Part shown: piece by piece, positions 45,882 to 58,549 of the stretch
Position numbering within the stretch: the stretch's first letter is position 1
How the letters are laid out: the number at the start of each line of letters is the position of its first letter
NCBI GenBank assembly: GCA_022453515.1
Contig: JAJNNY010000006.1
Coordinates: forward strand, 496,001 to 560,000
Origin: Astrocystis sublimbata
Taxonomy: Eukaryota > Ascomycota > Sordariomycetes > Xylariales > Xylariaceae
DNA: 64,000 nucleotides
Direction: 5' to 3'
Made by a program: the position numbers and the translations under genes
Notes under the pieces: model-generated
What the model was told of the DNA's origin: nothing
Database searches by the model: none
What the model saw: only the letters and a program-made list of their open reading frames with translations

Positions 45882-47054
45882 ACTATTTCAAGCTCCGCCC
45901 AGCGAGATGATCTGTGCAAATTAGAGAATGATTGATGATTTCAGTGGCCATGTTTGCTTTTGAGCCTTCTTATTCTAGCTGATTAGCTCCTACTTTTTAG
46001 TTGATCTAGTATAATAGTTTGATCCTTATCAAGACGTCTGGCGCGAGACGCTTGCCCTTCCCTTGCACACAGTCATGGGTACACATTAGGATCGATTATA
46101 ATTAGTTGATCTAGTATAAAGTAGATAGGATGCCAAAATTTCTAAAAGTTACGATCATACATGATAACTTTAGTCCGTGTTATCTAGATACCTACCTTGG
46201 TACCTAGGTAGTCATTAAATGGCCTTTGCTAGCCAGGTACAATGCCTCGACGTAATTAAGGTAGTGTACTAGCAAGTAGTTATACTTGAAATAAGGCATC
46301 AAAGAAAGTCTATGTGCAACATAACATGTGTATTAGAAGATGGCAAAGAAAACATAATCCTAAACAAATCGAATCTGTAACTTGTACACATATATATAAC
46401 TAAGGAACGTCTGTTAAGGGGCAGGGTTCGTATTCCGGGCCAACCATTGTTATGAGATCCCTGCACCTTCTGTATAAACCTCATCGAATCTGGATTTTCC
46501 TTGATCATGAGTAACTGAACGTACCTAAGCATCATATATGTACCTAGCCAGGCCATTTATGGCCGAGAGCAACAATTATAGGACATGACATCGGACGAAC
46601 AGAGAATGTGCAAGTATCATGGCATGGGTTTTGGACAAACATCTCTTAAGTAAGTCACACTACAATATTCTGTCTGTATGACTACAAGTACCAAGCGAAG
46701 CAAGGCACAGCAGGGAGGACATCTCGAACCTCTCAACAGGAGGTGAGGTTGTGACGCGAACGAAGAGAAAAGAAAAACATACGCCATCTAATTGTACAGT
46801 AGGTATGAAGCCGCGTTATGCTCACCCAGCACGCGGCTTGAACAATTCCTCCTCCACAACGATGTGCGTGTCGCCTTATGGCAGTGGGCCTCACCTCGAA
46901 TTGGAGCCTTGAGATTTAGCACAGCTCATAAAATTTGACCAAAGACCTGGATAGAGAATGACTTCAAGTCCCCATCGGCTTTTTAAAGAAGTACGTTAAT
47001 CCGCGTGCAGCGACAGCGGTAACGCCGAGCAGACCGAGATTTGCTAGTTTAGCT
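45882..47054. other. Convergent 3' flanks of tyrosinase and NST1
   Basis: AT-rich, no supportable gene. It has a GATCTAGTATAA motif repeated near 46002 and 46108, and one TACCTAGGTA palindrome at 46201-46210. The 85-codon minus frame at 46299-46556 has no domain. Confidence 0.5.
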
Positions 47055-50000
47055 TCAGCCACGAGCGAATGGAACACCTGCCCCGACAATGGGACTGCCG
47101 ATTTCACCAGGAGCACCAACATTCCTCGGGAATGGGCTGTTCCCAGATCCAACATCCATCTCAAACCGGATGGCAACCTTGTTATTGTCGTCGTGGCGAA
47201 TATCAAAGCTACCGCCCCCGTTGTGAGGGTTTCCCTCGGTCTCGCAGATCTCTAGCAGCTCGACCGCACTGATGGACTCGGTGGATGAGGGGTTGATTGA
47301 ATCAACATGACCTTTAATGACAGACATATCGATGTAGCCAGCAGCATCCGCGGCATAATTCTCCAGCTCCTTGCAGGCACGAACCAGCAATTGGCGAATG
47401 ACAACAGAAGGAGGTTGCGCTGCCCTTGCTAACGGAGGTGGAGCCCTAAATGGTGTGTTTGGTGGCCAAGCGGCACTACTAGGCATGTGACTGAAGCCTG
47501 GCGGCGGCGCGAAGATGCCCGGAGCACCCCAGGGTGTGACAGGGGATCCAAAAGATGGATTCATGAACGACGGACCAGGAAAAGGGGGCCGAACGCCGGG
47601 GGCCGTCGTGCCTCTATAACCTGGATCATAACGTTGCAACACAGGTTCATCTGCATCATCTAACAGAGCGCTACTGCCCAGATGATTGCTCATATCCTCG
47701 ATATCTGCAGATACGTTTTCCTCTCGCTGTATGTGGCTTATACTACCTGGCCGGCCAATTGGTGTCGGTTTTCCAATGGGTTGAGCACTTGGGAGATTGA
47801 CCTCAAAAGATGCCGAGCCTTGACGCGTGTGTGGTGAGGGGTGGCCTGGAGCATTATCTGGCGAGGAAAACCCTTGATGTAAGCCCACCATATGGGGTTC
47901 AATGCCTGGTTGGGGAAATCCCGGCGGTGGCATGTGGTATGCTCGACCATCAACCGGCGGTCCACCTAGACCTGGAGGAGGCCCTGGCATAACAGGTCCA
48001 CGGTACTGTCCACCCATCCCAGGATATAACGGGTCATGTAGTCGCGGGAAACTATGACCGCCCGGTGGCATTCCTGGAGCCACCTGCATCGGCATAAGCG
48101 ACATCATCATATCAAAAGGACTCTGCAGAAGACCCGGAGGGCTTTTGATGTTATTGTGATGGGGCGACATAGGCTGAGATGGAGGGCCAGCAGACTGTGT
48201 CTTGCTTGGTGGTCCTATTGGTCCTGGACTGACGTGCTGTGGACTCATGGGATGAGGCGACGCGGTTTGACTGGGGCCAGACGCTGAATGAGATGCCTGT
48301 GAAACCGATCGCGTGACCTCTTGAGAAATCGATCTTGGCTTCATAGGCGTATGGGCCAACGGCAGGATTGGTGTCGCAACTGGAATCTGAGGTGAGGCGT
48401 GATTCGGTGGAGGCTGTTGGGGAAGCGCGGGTATCGAGATTGGGTGCTGCTTTCTTGCAGGCTGTGTAGGGATAGGGGCAGCTAGCGAAGCAGGTTTGGC
48501 CGTTGTCTTTTCTTCCTGTTTCATCTTCTCTTTGGCCTCGCGTTCGGCTTTGGCCTGAGCTGCCCTCAACTCTTTTTCCCTCTTGTCTTTCTCGTGCTTC
48601 TCTCGTCGCTCACGGGTTTCGCGTTCCTTGATCTCACGAGCCTCTTGCTCCTTCCTTCGCTGTTCTTCTTTGAGCTTCTTCTCTCGCTCCTTAGCCTCGC
48701 GGACTTTTCGCTCCTGATCGGCTTGTCTCTCCTTCTGCTCTTGAGCGCGACGTTGCCTCTCGGCCTCCTTGCGCAGCCGCTCTTCCTCCTCAGCTTTCTT
48801 CTGTGCCTCTTTCTTCTTTCGCCTCTCCTCCGCTTTGGCCCGAGCCTCCTCTGTTCGCCTGGCTTCTTCCGCAGATCGAGCTTGTTCCTCCGCGGCCTTC
48901 TCGGCTTCTCGCCTTGCTTTCTCTTCGAGCAGAGCTTGCTTCTTCTGCGATGCCTTTTCTTTGCGCTTCTGAGCATCTTTCGCTTTCTTAGCCTTGCGTT
49001 GCGACTCCTGGGTTTCTTCCTGTTCGAGCTCCTCCAGCAGTTTTTCTTGACGCTCCTTTGCCACCTTTTCTCGATAAGCAGACAACACCCTCTGTTCAAA
49101 CATCCGCGCGGCAAATATTTGAAACATTCGGCGGCCTTCCTCCATGCGCTGCTCTTCAGTCATCTGGTCCTAGATAATCATCAGCACCTTATACTCTCAA
49201 CGCAACTTCACGTGATGTACCTCTTCCTCTTCGTAATCTTCCTCCTGACTTTCATACTCCTCCTCCTCCTCCTCTTCATCGTACTCTTCATCTTCCGGCG
49301 GAGGGTGATTGTGAGGACTAGACAAACCGTCATTAACGGTATGACTATAGGTACTGTAGTGAGTGACTTCCTCTTCACGCGCCATCCTTCGCTCGGCTAG
49401 CTGTTCCATCATCTCTATGAACTTCTTGCCGTCGTTCTTCAGAAGGTCGTCCGCTACTGTGAGAATGCCGCCTGAAGCACGTCAGTATGATCCATGTACA
49501 TCATGGCAAGGGGACGCCGCTGAAGGCGCACCTTTCACGGTGAGACTTTGCCCAAAATTGAAGAAGTCGTTGGGATATGTATCTCGCGGGATTTCTTCGG
49601 GCTCATCGTCGTCATCGTCTTCCTCGTCTTCTTCCTCCTCGTCTTCCCCCTCGTCGTCCAGTGGCTCATCTCCCTCGCTATACTCCTCTTCGACGCCCTC
49701 TAATTCGTCCTCATCGTGATCCACGTGTTCTACTATGCGCCCGCGCGATGGATGATGATGAGAATACCTAGAGGGCATAACCCCGGGGGGGTGCAAACCG
49801 CCCATAGGACCGAAACGTTTAGCAGCGAACATGGGCGGACCATTGGGGTTGCCGTGAGGTTGGTTGGCGAACGACTCGAGCTCTTGGTAGTATGCATCGT
49901 ATAGTCCTTCCAACTCCTCCTCGATAGCGGTGCGCTTGCGGCCGCAGACGGAGCAGCTGCATGTATGCTTCTGCTGTTCCTTCATCTTGCGTAGTACCGC

Positions 50001-50738
50001 ATCTTTCTCGACTTTGACCAGAGATTTGCGCTCGTCTTCGCCCAGCCCCAGCCAAAACTGCTTTATCCGTTCTCGCTCCTCTGGGCCGGAGGTATTCCAT
50101 ATCTTCTCTCTCGAAATACCAGAGGGGCGAGTAATGGCGGGATCAGCTTCAAGGACTGGCTCCTTCTTCGGCTTCTTCTTCTTCTTGGACTTCTTGGATT
50201 TGGGCCCTGTGCCGTTTGTCGGAGGATGCTGAGAGTCGCGAGCGAAAGTGCCGTGGAGAGCATCATCACTCTCCGTGTCATCGCCCCAATCGTCGTCGTC
50301 GTATCGATTCGGCTGGGACGGAGCGATGCCAGAGAGTGGAAGGTCCCGCGGAGGCTGGGGACGTGTAGGCAGGGCGGTCGAGGATGTGGGCAGCGGGGCG
50401 CTCGACGTCGATGCCGGACTCGGGAGCCCGTTCGCGGCAGCAGCAGCATGTTCCTTCTCGGCGGCAGCCTTGGCAGCAGCCTTCTCACGGCGCTTCTGCT
50501 TCTTCTTATTCACGGTTGTGAGCGGCGGCGGGGGCTCGGCGGGAACTTGTCCGTTGGTGGGCGCACCACCGCGCGACGACGAGGTTGTGGTCGGCGACGG
50601 CTGGGCGGGAGGGGTGGATGCGGAGGACTTGGGAACCGATATGTACTTGGTACCATCCTTATTGGTGTACTTCTTGGGCGCCGGCGCCGGCGACGGGGCT
50701 GCGACGACGGCCTGCTGCCGCTTGCCATGGGCAGGCAT
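47055..50738 (-). CDS. NST1: Stress response protein NST1
   Basis: Three exons, 50738-49532, 49471-49221 and 49169-47055, encode 1190 aa, within the usual 1100-1300 for this family. The N-terminus reads MPAHGKRQQ then [18 protein letters not shown], typical of NST1. Then come a Pro/Ser/Thr-rich region, a Lys cluster ([13 protein letters not shown]), a [10 protein letters not shown] motif (possible zinc ligands), long acidic runs (exon 1 end and exon 2) and, in exon 3, a roughly 220-residue Glu/Lys/Arg coiled coil. The C-terminal half is Pro/Gly/Met-rich, with a final conserved block ending [24 protein letters not shown]1 proteins act as negative regulators of salt tolerance in fungi; the molecular mechanism is poorly known. 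The open frame runs upstream only to a TTG, so ATG 50738 is chosen. Low-complexity composition creates long shadow frames on the opposite strand. Confidence 0.93.
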
Positions 50739-52846
50739 GGTAGAGGGCGGCGATGGCAACACGAAGCGGGAACTGAACCAAGCCGAAGCCGAAGTCGGAC
50801 AGCTGGACGCGGGCGAGGGAGCGGAAGACGGGTGCAATGGGGTCGGAACAGGATGCGACCGACCTATCGTCGAGGGCGGAAGGCAGCCAGCATTGGCGGG
50901 GGATGCAGGCACGGCAACGGCCACTACGGGATCAGGGACCAGACGGGCGGAGGCACGGCGGGAGGTACGCGCGGGAGGCAAAACACGAAGGGCGTAGGTG
51001 GTTGTGTTGGTCGGTCAAGGGACCCTTCGCGATCGAGATGTGTGTGGAATTTGGCGTTGGTGGTTGATAGAAGGTTTCAAGGTTGCCGCCGTACCTAATG
51101 CTTGCTGCGTGCTGCGTGCTGCGTGTGCTGTCTGTCGCCGGGGGGCTAGGTATGTGTGAGCTGCGTGCTCCTGTCGGTTTTGGGGGGGGGTGCACTGGTG
51201 GACTGGGGGCGGGTCACCCGGAGGGCAGGGCGGAGACATCATTTGGGCAGACGGGACGACACACACTTAGGTAGGTACAAGGCACCTGCACTTACTAAGG
51301 TTAAGGTTTAGGTACCTGTAAATGCACCAGCCTGGCACGCACCCAATGGTAAGTATAAGGTTGCCTGCCGCATGTACTTCAAGCGTAACCTCGGACTCTG
51401 CTGGATAAAATGACGAAACGAGTAGCGGGGGAAGACGATTACCTACCTATGATAGCAAGCGAGCCGATTCGCACTGTAAGGATTAAATCGAAATGATCAC
51501 GGGTGGTTTGTTGTGGTTGTGTACTTCAGGTAGGTATTGAGTGTTGTGGTTGTGAATGGGGCCCTATTTGACTTGACTCTCTGGAAGCTGTGAAGTTAGG
51601 GAGGTACTGGGGTGTCTGTTGGAGTCATCACTCCAGTCAGTAGGTAAACTGGGCAGGTCAGGAAGGTACCTACATGGGAACCTACATGTACCTACCTGAG
51701 AAAGCCACCGCAGGTGATTGGATGTGGTACCTGCTTTGCACGTATGTATCACTGCTCGGCAATAAGTACCTACTTTTCAGAAGAGGGGACACAGGTCTGG
51801 GCATCTTGTCATCCAGCAGATACGATGGCCTTGTATGCATACACCTACCTACTACCCACTTACCTAGTCCTCGCTAACTTCAAGTTGTCTGAGATGTTTT
51901 CTATTCAAGGTGGTGGTGGTAGGTAGATAAGTCATGTATGTATGTATCTAAGGTATGGCACTTTCCTTCTGCTTGGCAACGGGTGGTACTATGTAAATTG
52001 GGACTGACTGACAGCCTGTAACCCCTAGCTTCAGCCCCAACACAACTCGCAACTCTAGGCTGCCAGGGATTCCGGCATGCGGATTCCCACCTGTGTTAAA
52101 TGTCTTTACTCAACTTCAAATGCCTCAAAAGCTAACACGTCGTAGCCCACGTGACCAAATCCAGATTTGCGGCGACAGGAATCTGAACTACCTAGCTAGG
52201 TACTCAAGTCTCAAGCAGCCGGAAGCCATACCGATTTCCAGTTTCATGTGCTTTCTCCCGACGTTGCCCAGATCGAGCAGACGCCGAAATTCTCAGACAA
52301 GGCAACGTACCGCATTGATCCGTATTGTTGTTTTGCAAGAGGGCAGTGCAGGAGTCTGGGTATGCCGATTATCCAGATACACATGCTGTTGCAAGACATC
52401 TGGTTTTGTAAATAGTGGGATGCGGAACTGTTTGCAAGGGACTTGGGGAATCGCGAGAGACAACGTTTCAAGCAGTGCAGCAACTTGACCACCTTTATCG
52501 TTGCAACATCTACAAGTTGTAGTAGGTACGTACTTGACCTAGGGAGTGGGATGTCCTGAAAAACCCCCGGACCCCCTCTGTTGTGCGATGAAGCTGTGTA
52601 AGAACTTGTATCTGAGCTGAATACTCCCGAAAATCAGGATGAGGTGATATATCTCACCTCAATCGATTGGACAAGGTGAAATATGAGATAGCCTATTCAC
52701 TGTCTGCCGATGGGATGTTAACCAAGTCATCATGCCTCCATATCACCTCGACATAGAGCAATCGAGCCATTGTCGCAGCCAAGGGGCCAAGATGAAGGCC
52801 GTGGAAGCTGGAGAAACCTACCACACACCATGCTGAACACCATGTT

Positions 52847-52872
52847 GGAAGATCCTCACGGAAGATCCTCAC
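52847..52872. repeat. 13-bp tandem duplication
   Basis: GGAAGATCCTCAC is present twice in direct succession, followed by GGAA. Confidence 0.9.
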
Positions 52873-53775
52873 GGAAACTCCGAGTGGTAGATGGAGACCG
52901 GTGGGTGGTGGCCGCGAATCCGAACAGCGTTACCGGTGCCGTAACCTAACTCGACGGTGTCGCGTGTCAGCATGACAACAGGCGTCTATCGGTCCTGAAG
53001 TTCAGTGTCCAGACAAGTTGTTCGTAGATGTGCTAGAAGGGACATGTTAATTCAGCGTGGATCCGATGAAAGATATAACCAAATGGGGAGTATGAGCCGT
53101 CGTGCCGCAATGCGACGCTCGACGCAATGGGTGATATCCAGACTCCAGCTATCCAACTTACCTAATTCTAGGTAGGTTGATTGGATGGCATAAGGTACCG
53201 TGCAAGTCCTACTCGTACGTGTACGGCGGACGGCGAGGAACGCTGCGCCCAAATCAAACACGCCCCACGATCCGGGCACTGTACCTAGGTCCTTGCGGGC
53301 CTGCCTACAGCCCTGGAGGAGCCAAGGATTGGCTACATAAGGCGGCGTTAGCTTGTCCTTTGTACGCAGTAATGGAACATTTTACCTATTTATATCACCG
53401 TGTTCATGATCTGTTGATCACTGATCACTGATCTACCGTACTCCTCTGGGTTCGAGACACCCAATTAATCTGCGCTTTGTTCCTGCTGCAGAACCTAGAT
53501 CTCTCTAACTGAGTCACGATAATTAAAACCTTCCCAACCTTGGAGGAGCCCCGACGGGTAGTATCAGTACTTTCCTTGGAACCGTGAGGTACCTACACAG
53601 GTAGGCACCTACTTAGGCACCTGGAGAGCCCAAGAAGTGCCCACCATCCCATCCTCGGGCCAACTCAGCCCACGTCCACTGGAGGCCTCGAGTGCTTTCC
53701 GTTCTCTGTTTCCCGTTCATCCCATCCCGTCTGCCGTACTTAGCATACCTGCAACCTTAACCTGACCTTGGAACC

Positions 53776-53798
53776 TGCCTAGCTGCCTAGCTGCCTAG
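53776..53798. repeat. 8-bp tandem repeat, about three units
   Basis: TGCCTAGC is repeated, with the third unit ending TGCCTAG then T. It lies in the C-rich region upstream of RHO2. Confidence 0.85.
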
Positions 53799-54320
53799 TG
53801 AGCCTACCTAGCCCTGGAGTGCATCCGCCCTTATTCCGACTCATCCCATCCCGCCGCATCCTTCCACCATTTGCATCGTACTCTGCGCATTTACACACGC
53901 TCTCGCTCTCCCATGGTCCGAGACATCGTTTGCCTGCCGTGCCTCACGCCCACATAGATTCCCCACCGTGTACCAGCTATAACAGTTACCCATAGCCTGC
54001 CTTGCCAACCATACCGATCTATCTCACGCCCAGTGCGGCTCCTTTGTCTCGGAACCTGCGCTTCCAATCTCGTGCTCGCTGCCCGCTGCTCGCTGCTCGC
54101 TGCCCGCAAAGTGCTCCAACGAGTCGCATACCCACCGACTGCCGGTTGTCCATTGCTCGAACTCCAACCTTTCGCCTGTCTGCCGACCAACCAGATCCGA
54201 CACCCACCCGCCCTTCCTTCTCTGCTTCGCTACTCCAGCCTGCGGCTTACGCGCATCCGCTTCGATTTGGCCTCGTGACGCTTCCTCGCCCAACGTATTG
54301 GCAGCTGCCCGAGACCTGCA

Positions 54321-55400
54321 ATGGCTTCTGCGTCCTCCTCAGGAGTCAATGCGATCCGCAGGTATGTGCATCTAGGCTACCGATACCGATTTTCTCTTGC
54401 CTGCCGCCGTAGACCTGCCCGTACTTGCCAGCTTCCGGAACCCTTGCCAGATTTAGCGGTGGTTGTGCAATGTTTTTATGTTCCATGGATTGCCCAATGT
54501 CTCGTTCTCCTTGCCATACCTGGCGTGCTGTCTCATTCCACACATCAGACGGCCAGCTGCCTATGAAACGCGCCGGGCGAGGGGGGTCGCTATAGTTTAT
54601 CGGAGGAATGCTGACCAGTGACTACCAGAAAGCTTGTCATCATAGGCGATGGGGCCTGTGGTAAAACATCCTTGCTGAGCGTGTTTACCCTGGGATACTT
54701 CCCAACCGTGAGTTTTCCCTCTCCCTGATTGTTGTGGCTCACAAGTTGATGCTAATTGCGCCTAGCACTACGTAAGCAGGTTTCAGAGACATTGCCGTCT
54801 GCCCATGACCCTTACTCGCCCCCGATGAACCTGATTGACCGTCGAGACTCCTAGGTCCCCACCGTTTTCGAGAACTATGTCACAGATTGCAGAGTCGACG
54901 GCAAGTCGGTACAGTTAGCATTATGGGATACGGCCGGTCAGGAAGACTACGAGCGGTTGCGCCCCCTTGCTTATGCCAAGGCACACATCCTCCTCATCGG
55001 GTTCTCGGTCGATACACCGGACTCACTGGACAACGTCAAGCACAAGGTGAACAACATCTTATTCTACAACCCGCCTGCCGACCTCACCAAATGCTGACTG
55101 CTCTGATAGTGGATACCAGAGGCGACAGAGAGGTGCCCGGATGTTCCAATCATCCTAGTAGGTCTAAAGAAAGACCTTCGAGACGATCCACATACTATTG
55201 AAGACATGAGGAAGAAGAGCCTGAAATTCGTTACGCAAAGGCAAGGCGAGGCAGTCGCACAAGAGATAGGAGCCCGGAAGTATCTTGAGTGCTCCAGCTT
55301 GACCGGCGAGGGCGTCGACGACGTGTTTGAAGCAGCAACCAGGGCTGCCTTGTTGACTTTCGAGAAGGGCGAGCGTGGAGGGTGCTGCGCGATATTATGA
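54321..55400 (+). CDS. RHO2: Rho-family small GTPase Rho2
   Basis: Five exons, 54321-54361, 54629-54707, 54766-54771, 54855-55046 and 55110-55400, encode 202 aa. The third exon is a 6-nt microexon coding His41-Tyr42 inside switch I; with it the effector loop reads [15 protein letters not shown], as in all Rho proteins. G1 is GDGACGKTS (20-28), G3 is [20 protein letters not shown]4 is the Rho2-type VGLKKDLR and G5 is ECSSL. The rest of the sequence matches fungal Rho2 better than Rho1, Rho3 or Cdc42. The C-terminus GGCCAIL is a CAAX box (CAIL, which favours geranylgeranylation) with an extra Cys that may be palmitoylated. Rho2 acts at the plasma membrane in cell-wall integrity and alpha-glucan synthesis. 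The first intron is 267 nt, unusually long here. Confidence 0.96.
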
Positions 55401-56584
55401 GACCAAAATCCGACTCCAGAGCCTGTGACCCGCATAAATTATTGGTCATTTTCAAACACGAAGGGGTAATGCGCTGAACACGCCTCGAGTAAACTATGAC
55501 AGGGACTACGAGACGGTATTAAACAGGCTCCTGCTCAGCAATATCACCCCAGCCACACCCTACAGCTTGTTCGACGAAGTCCCCGTCGGACTCGAAAATT
55601 ACATAGGCCGAAACCGAGAACAGCCAAATTCCCGGAGCTCTTGGGGAGAGCGACTGGGTTCGTCCATCATGCTGGCAAGTTTCGCCACTCCCGTGAATGT
55701 ATAGATTGAGCTATTTAATACCCACAATACTTGGACCCTTTCCCCTCACAATTCGGATTAAGGGTTACAGGGCTAGCGATTTGAAAAAAGTGGTCGAAGG
55801 AGGAGGGAAGCGGGAAAAGAATTGTTTTCATAGCGGGAACAGGAAAGGGGTTAAAAAATTCAGGATCCTACAGGCCGTCGACCAGCAAATACACTATTAC
55901 TTGCTATTATATTTGTACTATTACTGGTACACATGACTTGATCGTTTCTTGGGTTAAGTGGCGTGGAAGGCAGCTTAAATATAGGCTGGCATGGTACCCA
56001 TCCATGATATAAAACTACTACTGCCTCGTCTATTACGACTCGTCTACCGTGCGAAATCCTCTTGTGGTTGAGACCTTGGCCAGTTGCCAAGTAGTGAGTA
56101 GTAGAGGGCATATATGACGGGGTAGGGAGCCTATATTGTGATACGCTTAAGGTTGGCTCGTTTCTAGAGCGGCTGTTGATGATGACAGCAATTGCCTCGA
56201 TCCTATCCAGAATTGATTGTCGATAATAGATTGACTGATCGTTGGCCCCGCGACAGCTTGTACTTATATCCTTGCGCTGCGATGCAGTTGCGAGGAATAT
56301 GAAGTTTTGGACGAATCAGCAAGGCTAAGCGGGTGAGCGCAAATGCACCTAGCAACGAAGCATTGGAACTGTGATCAGGAATCTGTTCAACCCTGCTGGC
56401 CATTTGTCTATTTTCCCTCCTTATCTTAGCAGCAGTGGTGTTTATGACAGTCATTGTCGCATGAGTGTCGTTACAGTGGGGGGTATGAGAGGGCGGGGTA
56501 GGTTATTGTACAGGCCCATCCCAGTATAGAGCAGTTCTACCAAGTTTTAAAAGGTGAATGGGATATGGAGGGGGATCTTCTCCT
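55401..56584. other. Convergent 3' flanks of RHO2 and the mL40 gene
   Basis: No supportable gene. AT-rich, with only short frames below 90 codons. Confidence 0.5.
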
Positions 56585-57378
56585 CTACCTCGTCCACTCG
56601 TGGTTCCAGGGCTGGCGGGCGGGCGTCTCGGTCTGCGGACGGGCGTACTCGATGGGGAGAGCGTTGTGGCCGTACATGGCGTGCTTCTCCATGGCCACGC
56701 GGTACAGGTAGCCTTCCTCGCGGCCACCGGGGCCGCTGGTGGTGCGGAGCTCTTCGCAGGCGTTGCGCATACCCTGCCAATTTCTGTTCCGGGAGAGAGA
56801 GTGAGCCAGTCAACTTTATGACAAGAGACAAATTGTGACAATAGTCGAAGAAGAAAAGAAGGAGGAGACAGCGCTTACCTCTCGAGCTCAATCTGGTGTC
56901 TCTCACGTTCCTTGCGCTGCCACAGAAGCCAGGCGCGGTGAATGGTCCAGTGGCGCAGGGCGCGGTTTCGGGCGAAGCGAAGGGGCGCGGGGACGCGGCG
57001 CGGCATGGCAGACTTCAAGCTGACAATACGCGGGTCCTCCTGGTGGTCGCCCTTGCCCCTGCCCCTGCCGCCCCTGCCGCCCTGCGACTTGCCGCCCTGC
57101 GTCTTGCCGCCCGAATAGGTGCCGTCGCCCTTAGCTGCCTGGACGGGCGTTGTGTGGAGGGACCGGGACTGCGGGCGCCATTGCGCTGCGGCGGGGGAGC
57201 ATGGCGCCGACGACGACTTTGCTGCCGGGAAAGAGGGTGATGGGGCGGCGGGCGATGACCTGCCTAGGGACATGGCTCGAGAGATACTATATGCGGCCGG
57301 ACATGTCGGTGAGGGACGGGTCGTGGACAAATTGCCGAAGATGCGGCGGAACGCCGTGGTTGCTGTTCCGTTGGTCAT
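56585..57378 (-). CDS. Mitochondrial large-subunit ribosomal protein mL40
   Basis: Exons 57378-56879 and 56783-56585 encode 232 aa; the intron is 95 nt and the join restores ELER-NWQGM. The first 80 residues are rich in Arg, Ser, Ala and Pro and poor in acidic residues (RRIFGNLSTTRP…), a mitochondrial presequence. A Gly/Lys/Arg linker (GGKTQGGKSQGGRGGRGRG) follows. The conserved domain starts at DPRIVSLKSAMPRRVPAPLR, then RNRALRHWTIHRAWLLWQRK, a helix ending NACEELR, and a C-terminal IEYARPQTETPARQPWNHEW. This matches the fungal mL40 (yeast Mrpl28) family as I know it. It would be assembled into the mitoribosome near the central protuberance. A proline-rich open frame overlaps the 5' end in another frame and starts only at TTG; I regard it as a shadow. 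Confidence 0.86.
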
Positions 57379-58549
57379 ATTTTTGAGAAAATTGGTCAGC
57401 CTGAGCCAGAGCGGCTTGTAGACCAGGCGGTGGTGGCGGTGCTGGCGAGTGGTCGCTCGCTCGAAGAGGGGAAGAGGGTCGCCGGTGCGGTCTTGCGGAT
57501 GGGAAGGTCGGTCGGTCGGTTGATGGCGATGCGAACTTAATGGTAGAACTTGAACGGCGTGGGGCGAGCTGAGGCTGCGTTGGTGGGGCCATTAGCGGCT
57601 CAGGTCCGGGGCAGGGCGCCGGAGGTAGAGGAGCACCTTCCGGTTCCGCCAACAGCTCGAAATTGGGAGTCCAACCTTAAGTTCAATTCCTAAGGTACCT
57701 AGGTAGCACAATAAAGTGGAGCGCAGTCAATAACCATGAACGTGGAATTCTAGCTCATTGCCGTAGTAACACAGTCAAGATATTTATTTGTTATTTGATG
57801 AAAAATTATTGACTCAAATCGCGAAAAGATTGACCTGGGTCTTGGGTATTGGACAAGACGGTTCGGATTATCTGGGTGTGTGATATACATATATACCTCC
57901 TACCTAGGTACCTCCTAGAAGGAAAACGGGAAGTTTGCAGATGTGAGATTGGGTACATATGGTAGAGGTAGTACCTACCTGCTATTACGCGTTTATCCGT
58001 CTCTCTCCTGCTTCGAGGCCCAGGTTATTCCAATCTTCTAGGTACTTGGTAGGTACATACGTATGCGTCTTGCTATGGCGTACCTACCATATGTGTGCAC
58101 TTGACCTGCCCAGTGCCCAGTGTACATGTAGGTACTAGAAATCCTGAATGCGTCTATGGATGCGTGCATGCACCACCAATCGACCTCCGGTTGACCAGTC
58201 GGTTCGAAGCTGCCTTCGTTTGCTGCTCCCAGTGTTTACGACTCGAGAAACTCCTTCAGACCACCCGCCCTCGCACTCGGCACCTTCTGCATCTCTGCAC
58301 CAACTGGCAATATTTGCCAGCATATCTTGGCTCACAAGACGTGACGGTGACGATAAGGTCCTGAGGAGCCCTCCACACACCTGTTGCTGTTCTGCTCTCC
58401 TTGGGTTGACACTCTGTGCGCCATTCGCCCATCTCGGATCGCTTGTCGGCATGCACAAGTCTCGCTGCCTCTGTTGTACTCACACTTCCGGCTGTCTCCC
58501 ACTTTGATTCATTCGGCACACTCGCCTTTGCTGGCATCGAGCCCTTGCT
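57379..58549. other. Divergent intergenic region with two palindromes
   Basis: No supportable gene. TACCTAGGTA occurs at 57696-57705 and again at 57901-57910. The right part is CT-rich and probably contains the promoter and 5' UTR of the following gene. Plus-strand frames at 58095-58507 have no domains. Confidence 0.5.

Larger units (their letters stand above)
50739..54320. other. 3.6-kb intergenic region between divergent NST1 and RHO2
   Basis: No supportable gene. It starts with the NST1 promoter (CTGCGTG repeat near 51104-51125, G-rich tracts near 51180 and 51205) and ends with a CT- and C-rich stretch (53640-54320), the probable promoter and long 5' UTR of RHO2. Two short tandem repeats lie inside. 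Confidence 0.5.

Noticed and set aside
48594..49400. 268-codon plus-strand frame rich in Leu, Phe and Ser
   Set aside because: It is antisense to the Glu/Lys/Arg coiled coil of NST1; its hydrophobic look is an artefact of complementing GAG/AAG codons.
50226..51098. 290-codon plus-strand frame, Gly/Arg-rich
   Set aside because: Antisense to the low-complexity NST1 N-terminus and promoter, with no domain.
53440..53475. GGGTTCGAGACACCC as a tRNA T-arm
   Set aside because: No acceptor stem, D arm or anticodon arm can be folded around it.
57287..57652. Proline-rich minus-strand frame overlapping the mL40 start
   Set aside because: Begins at TTG, shares no homology and reads the mL40 leader out of frame.
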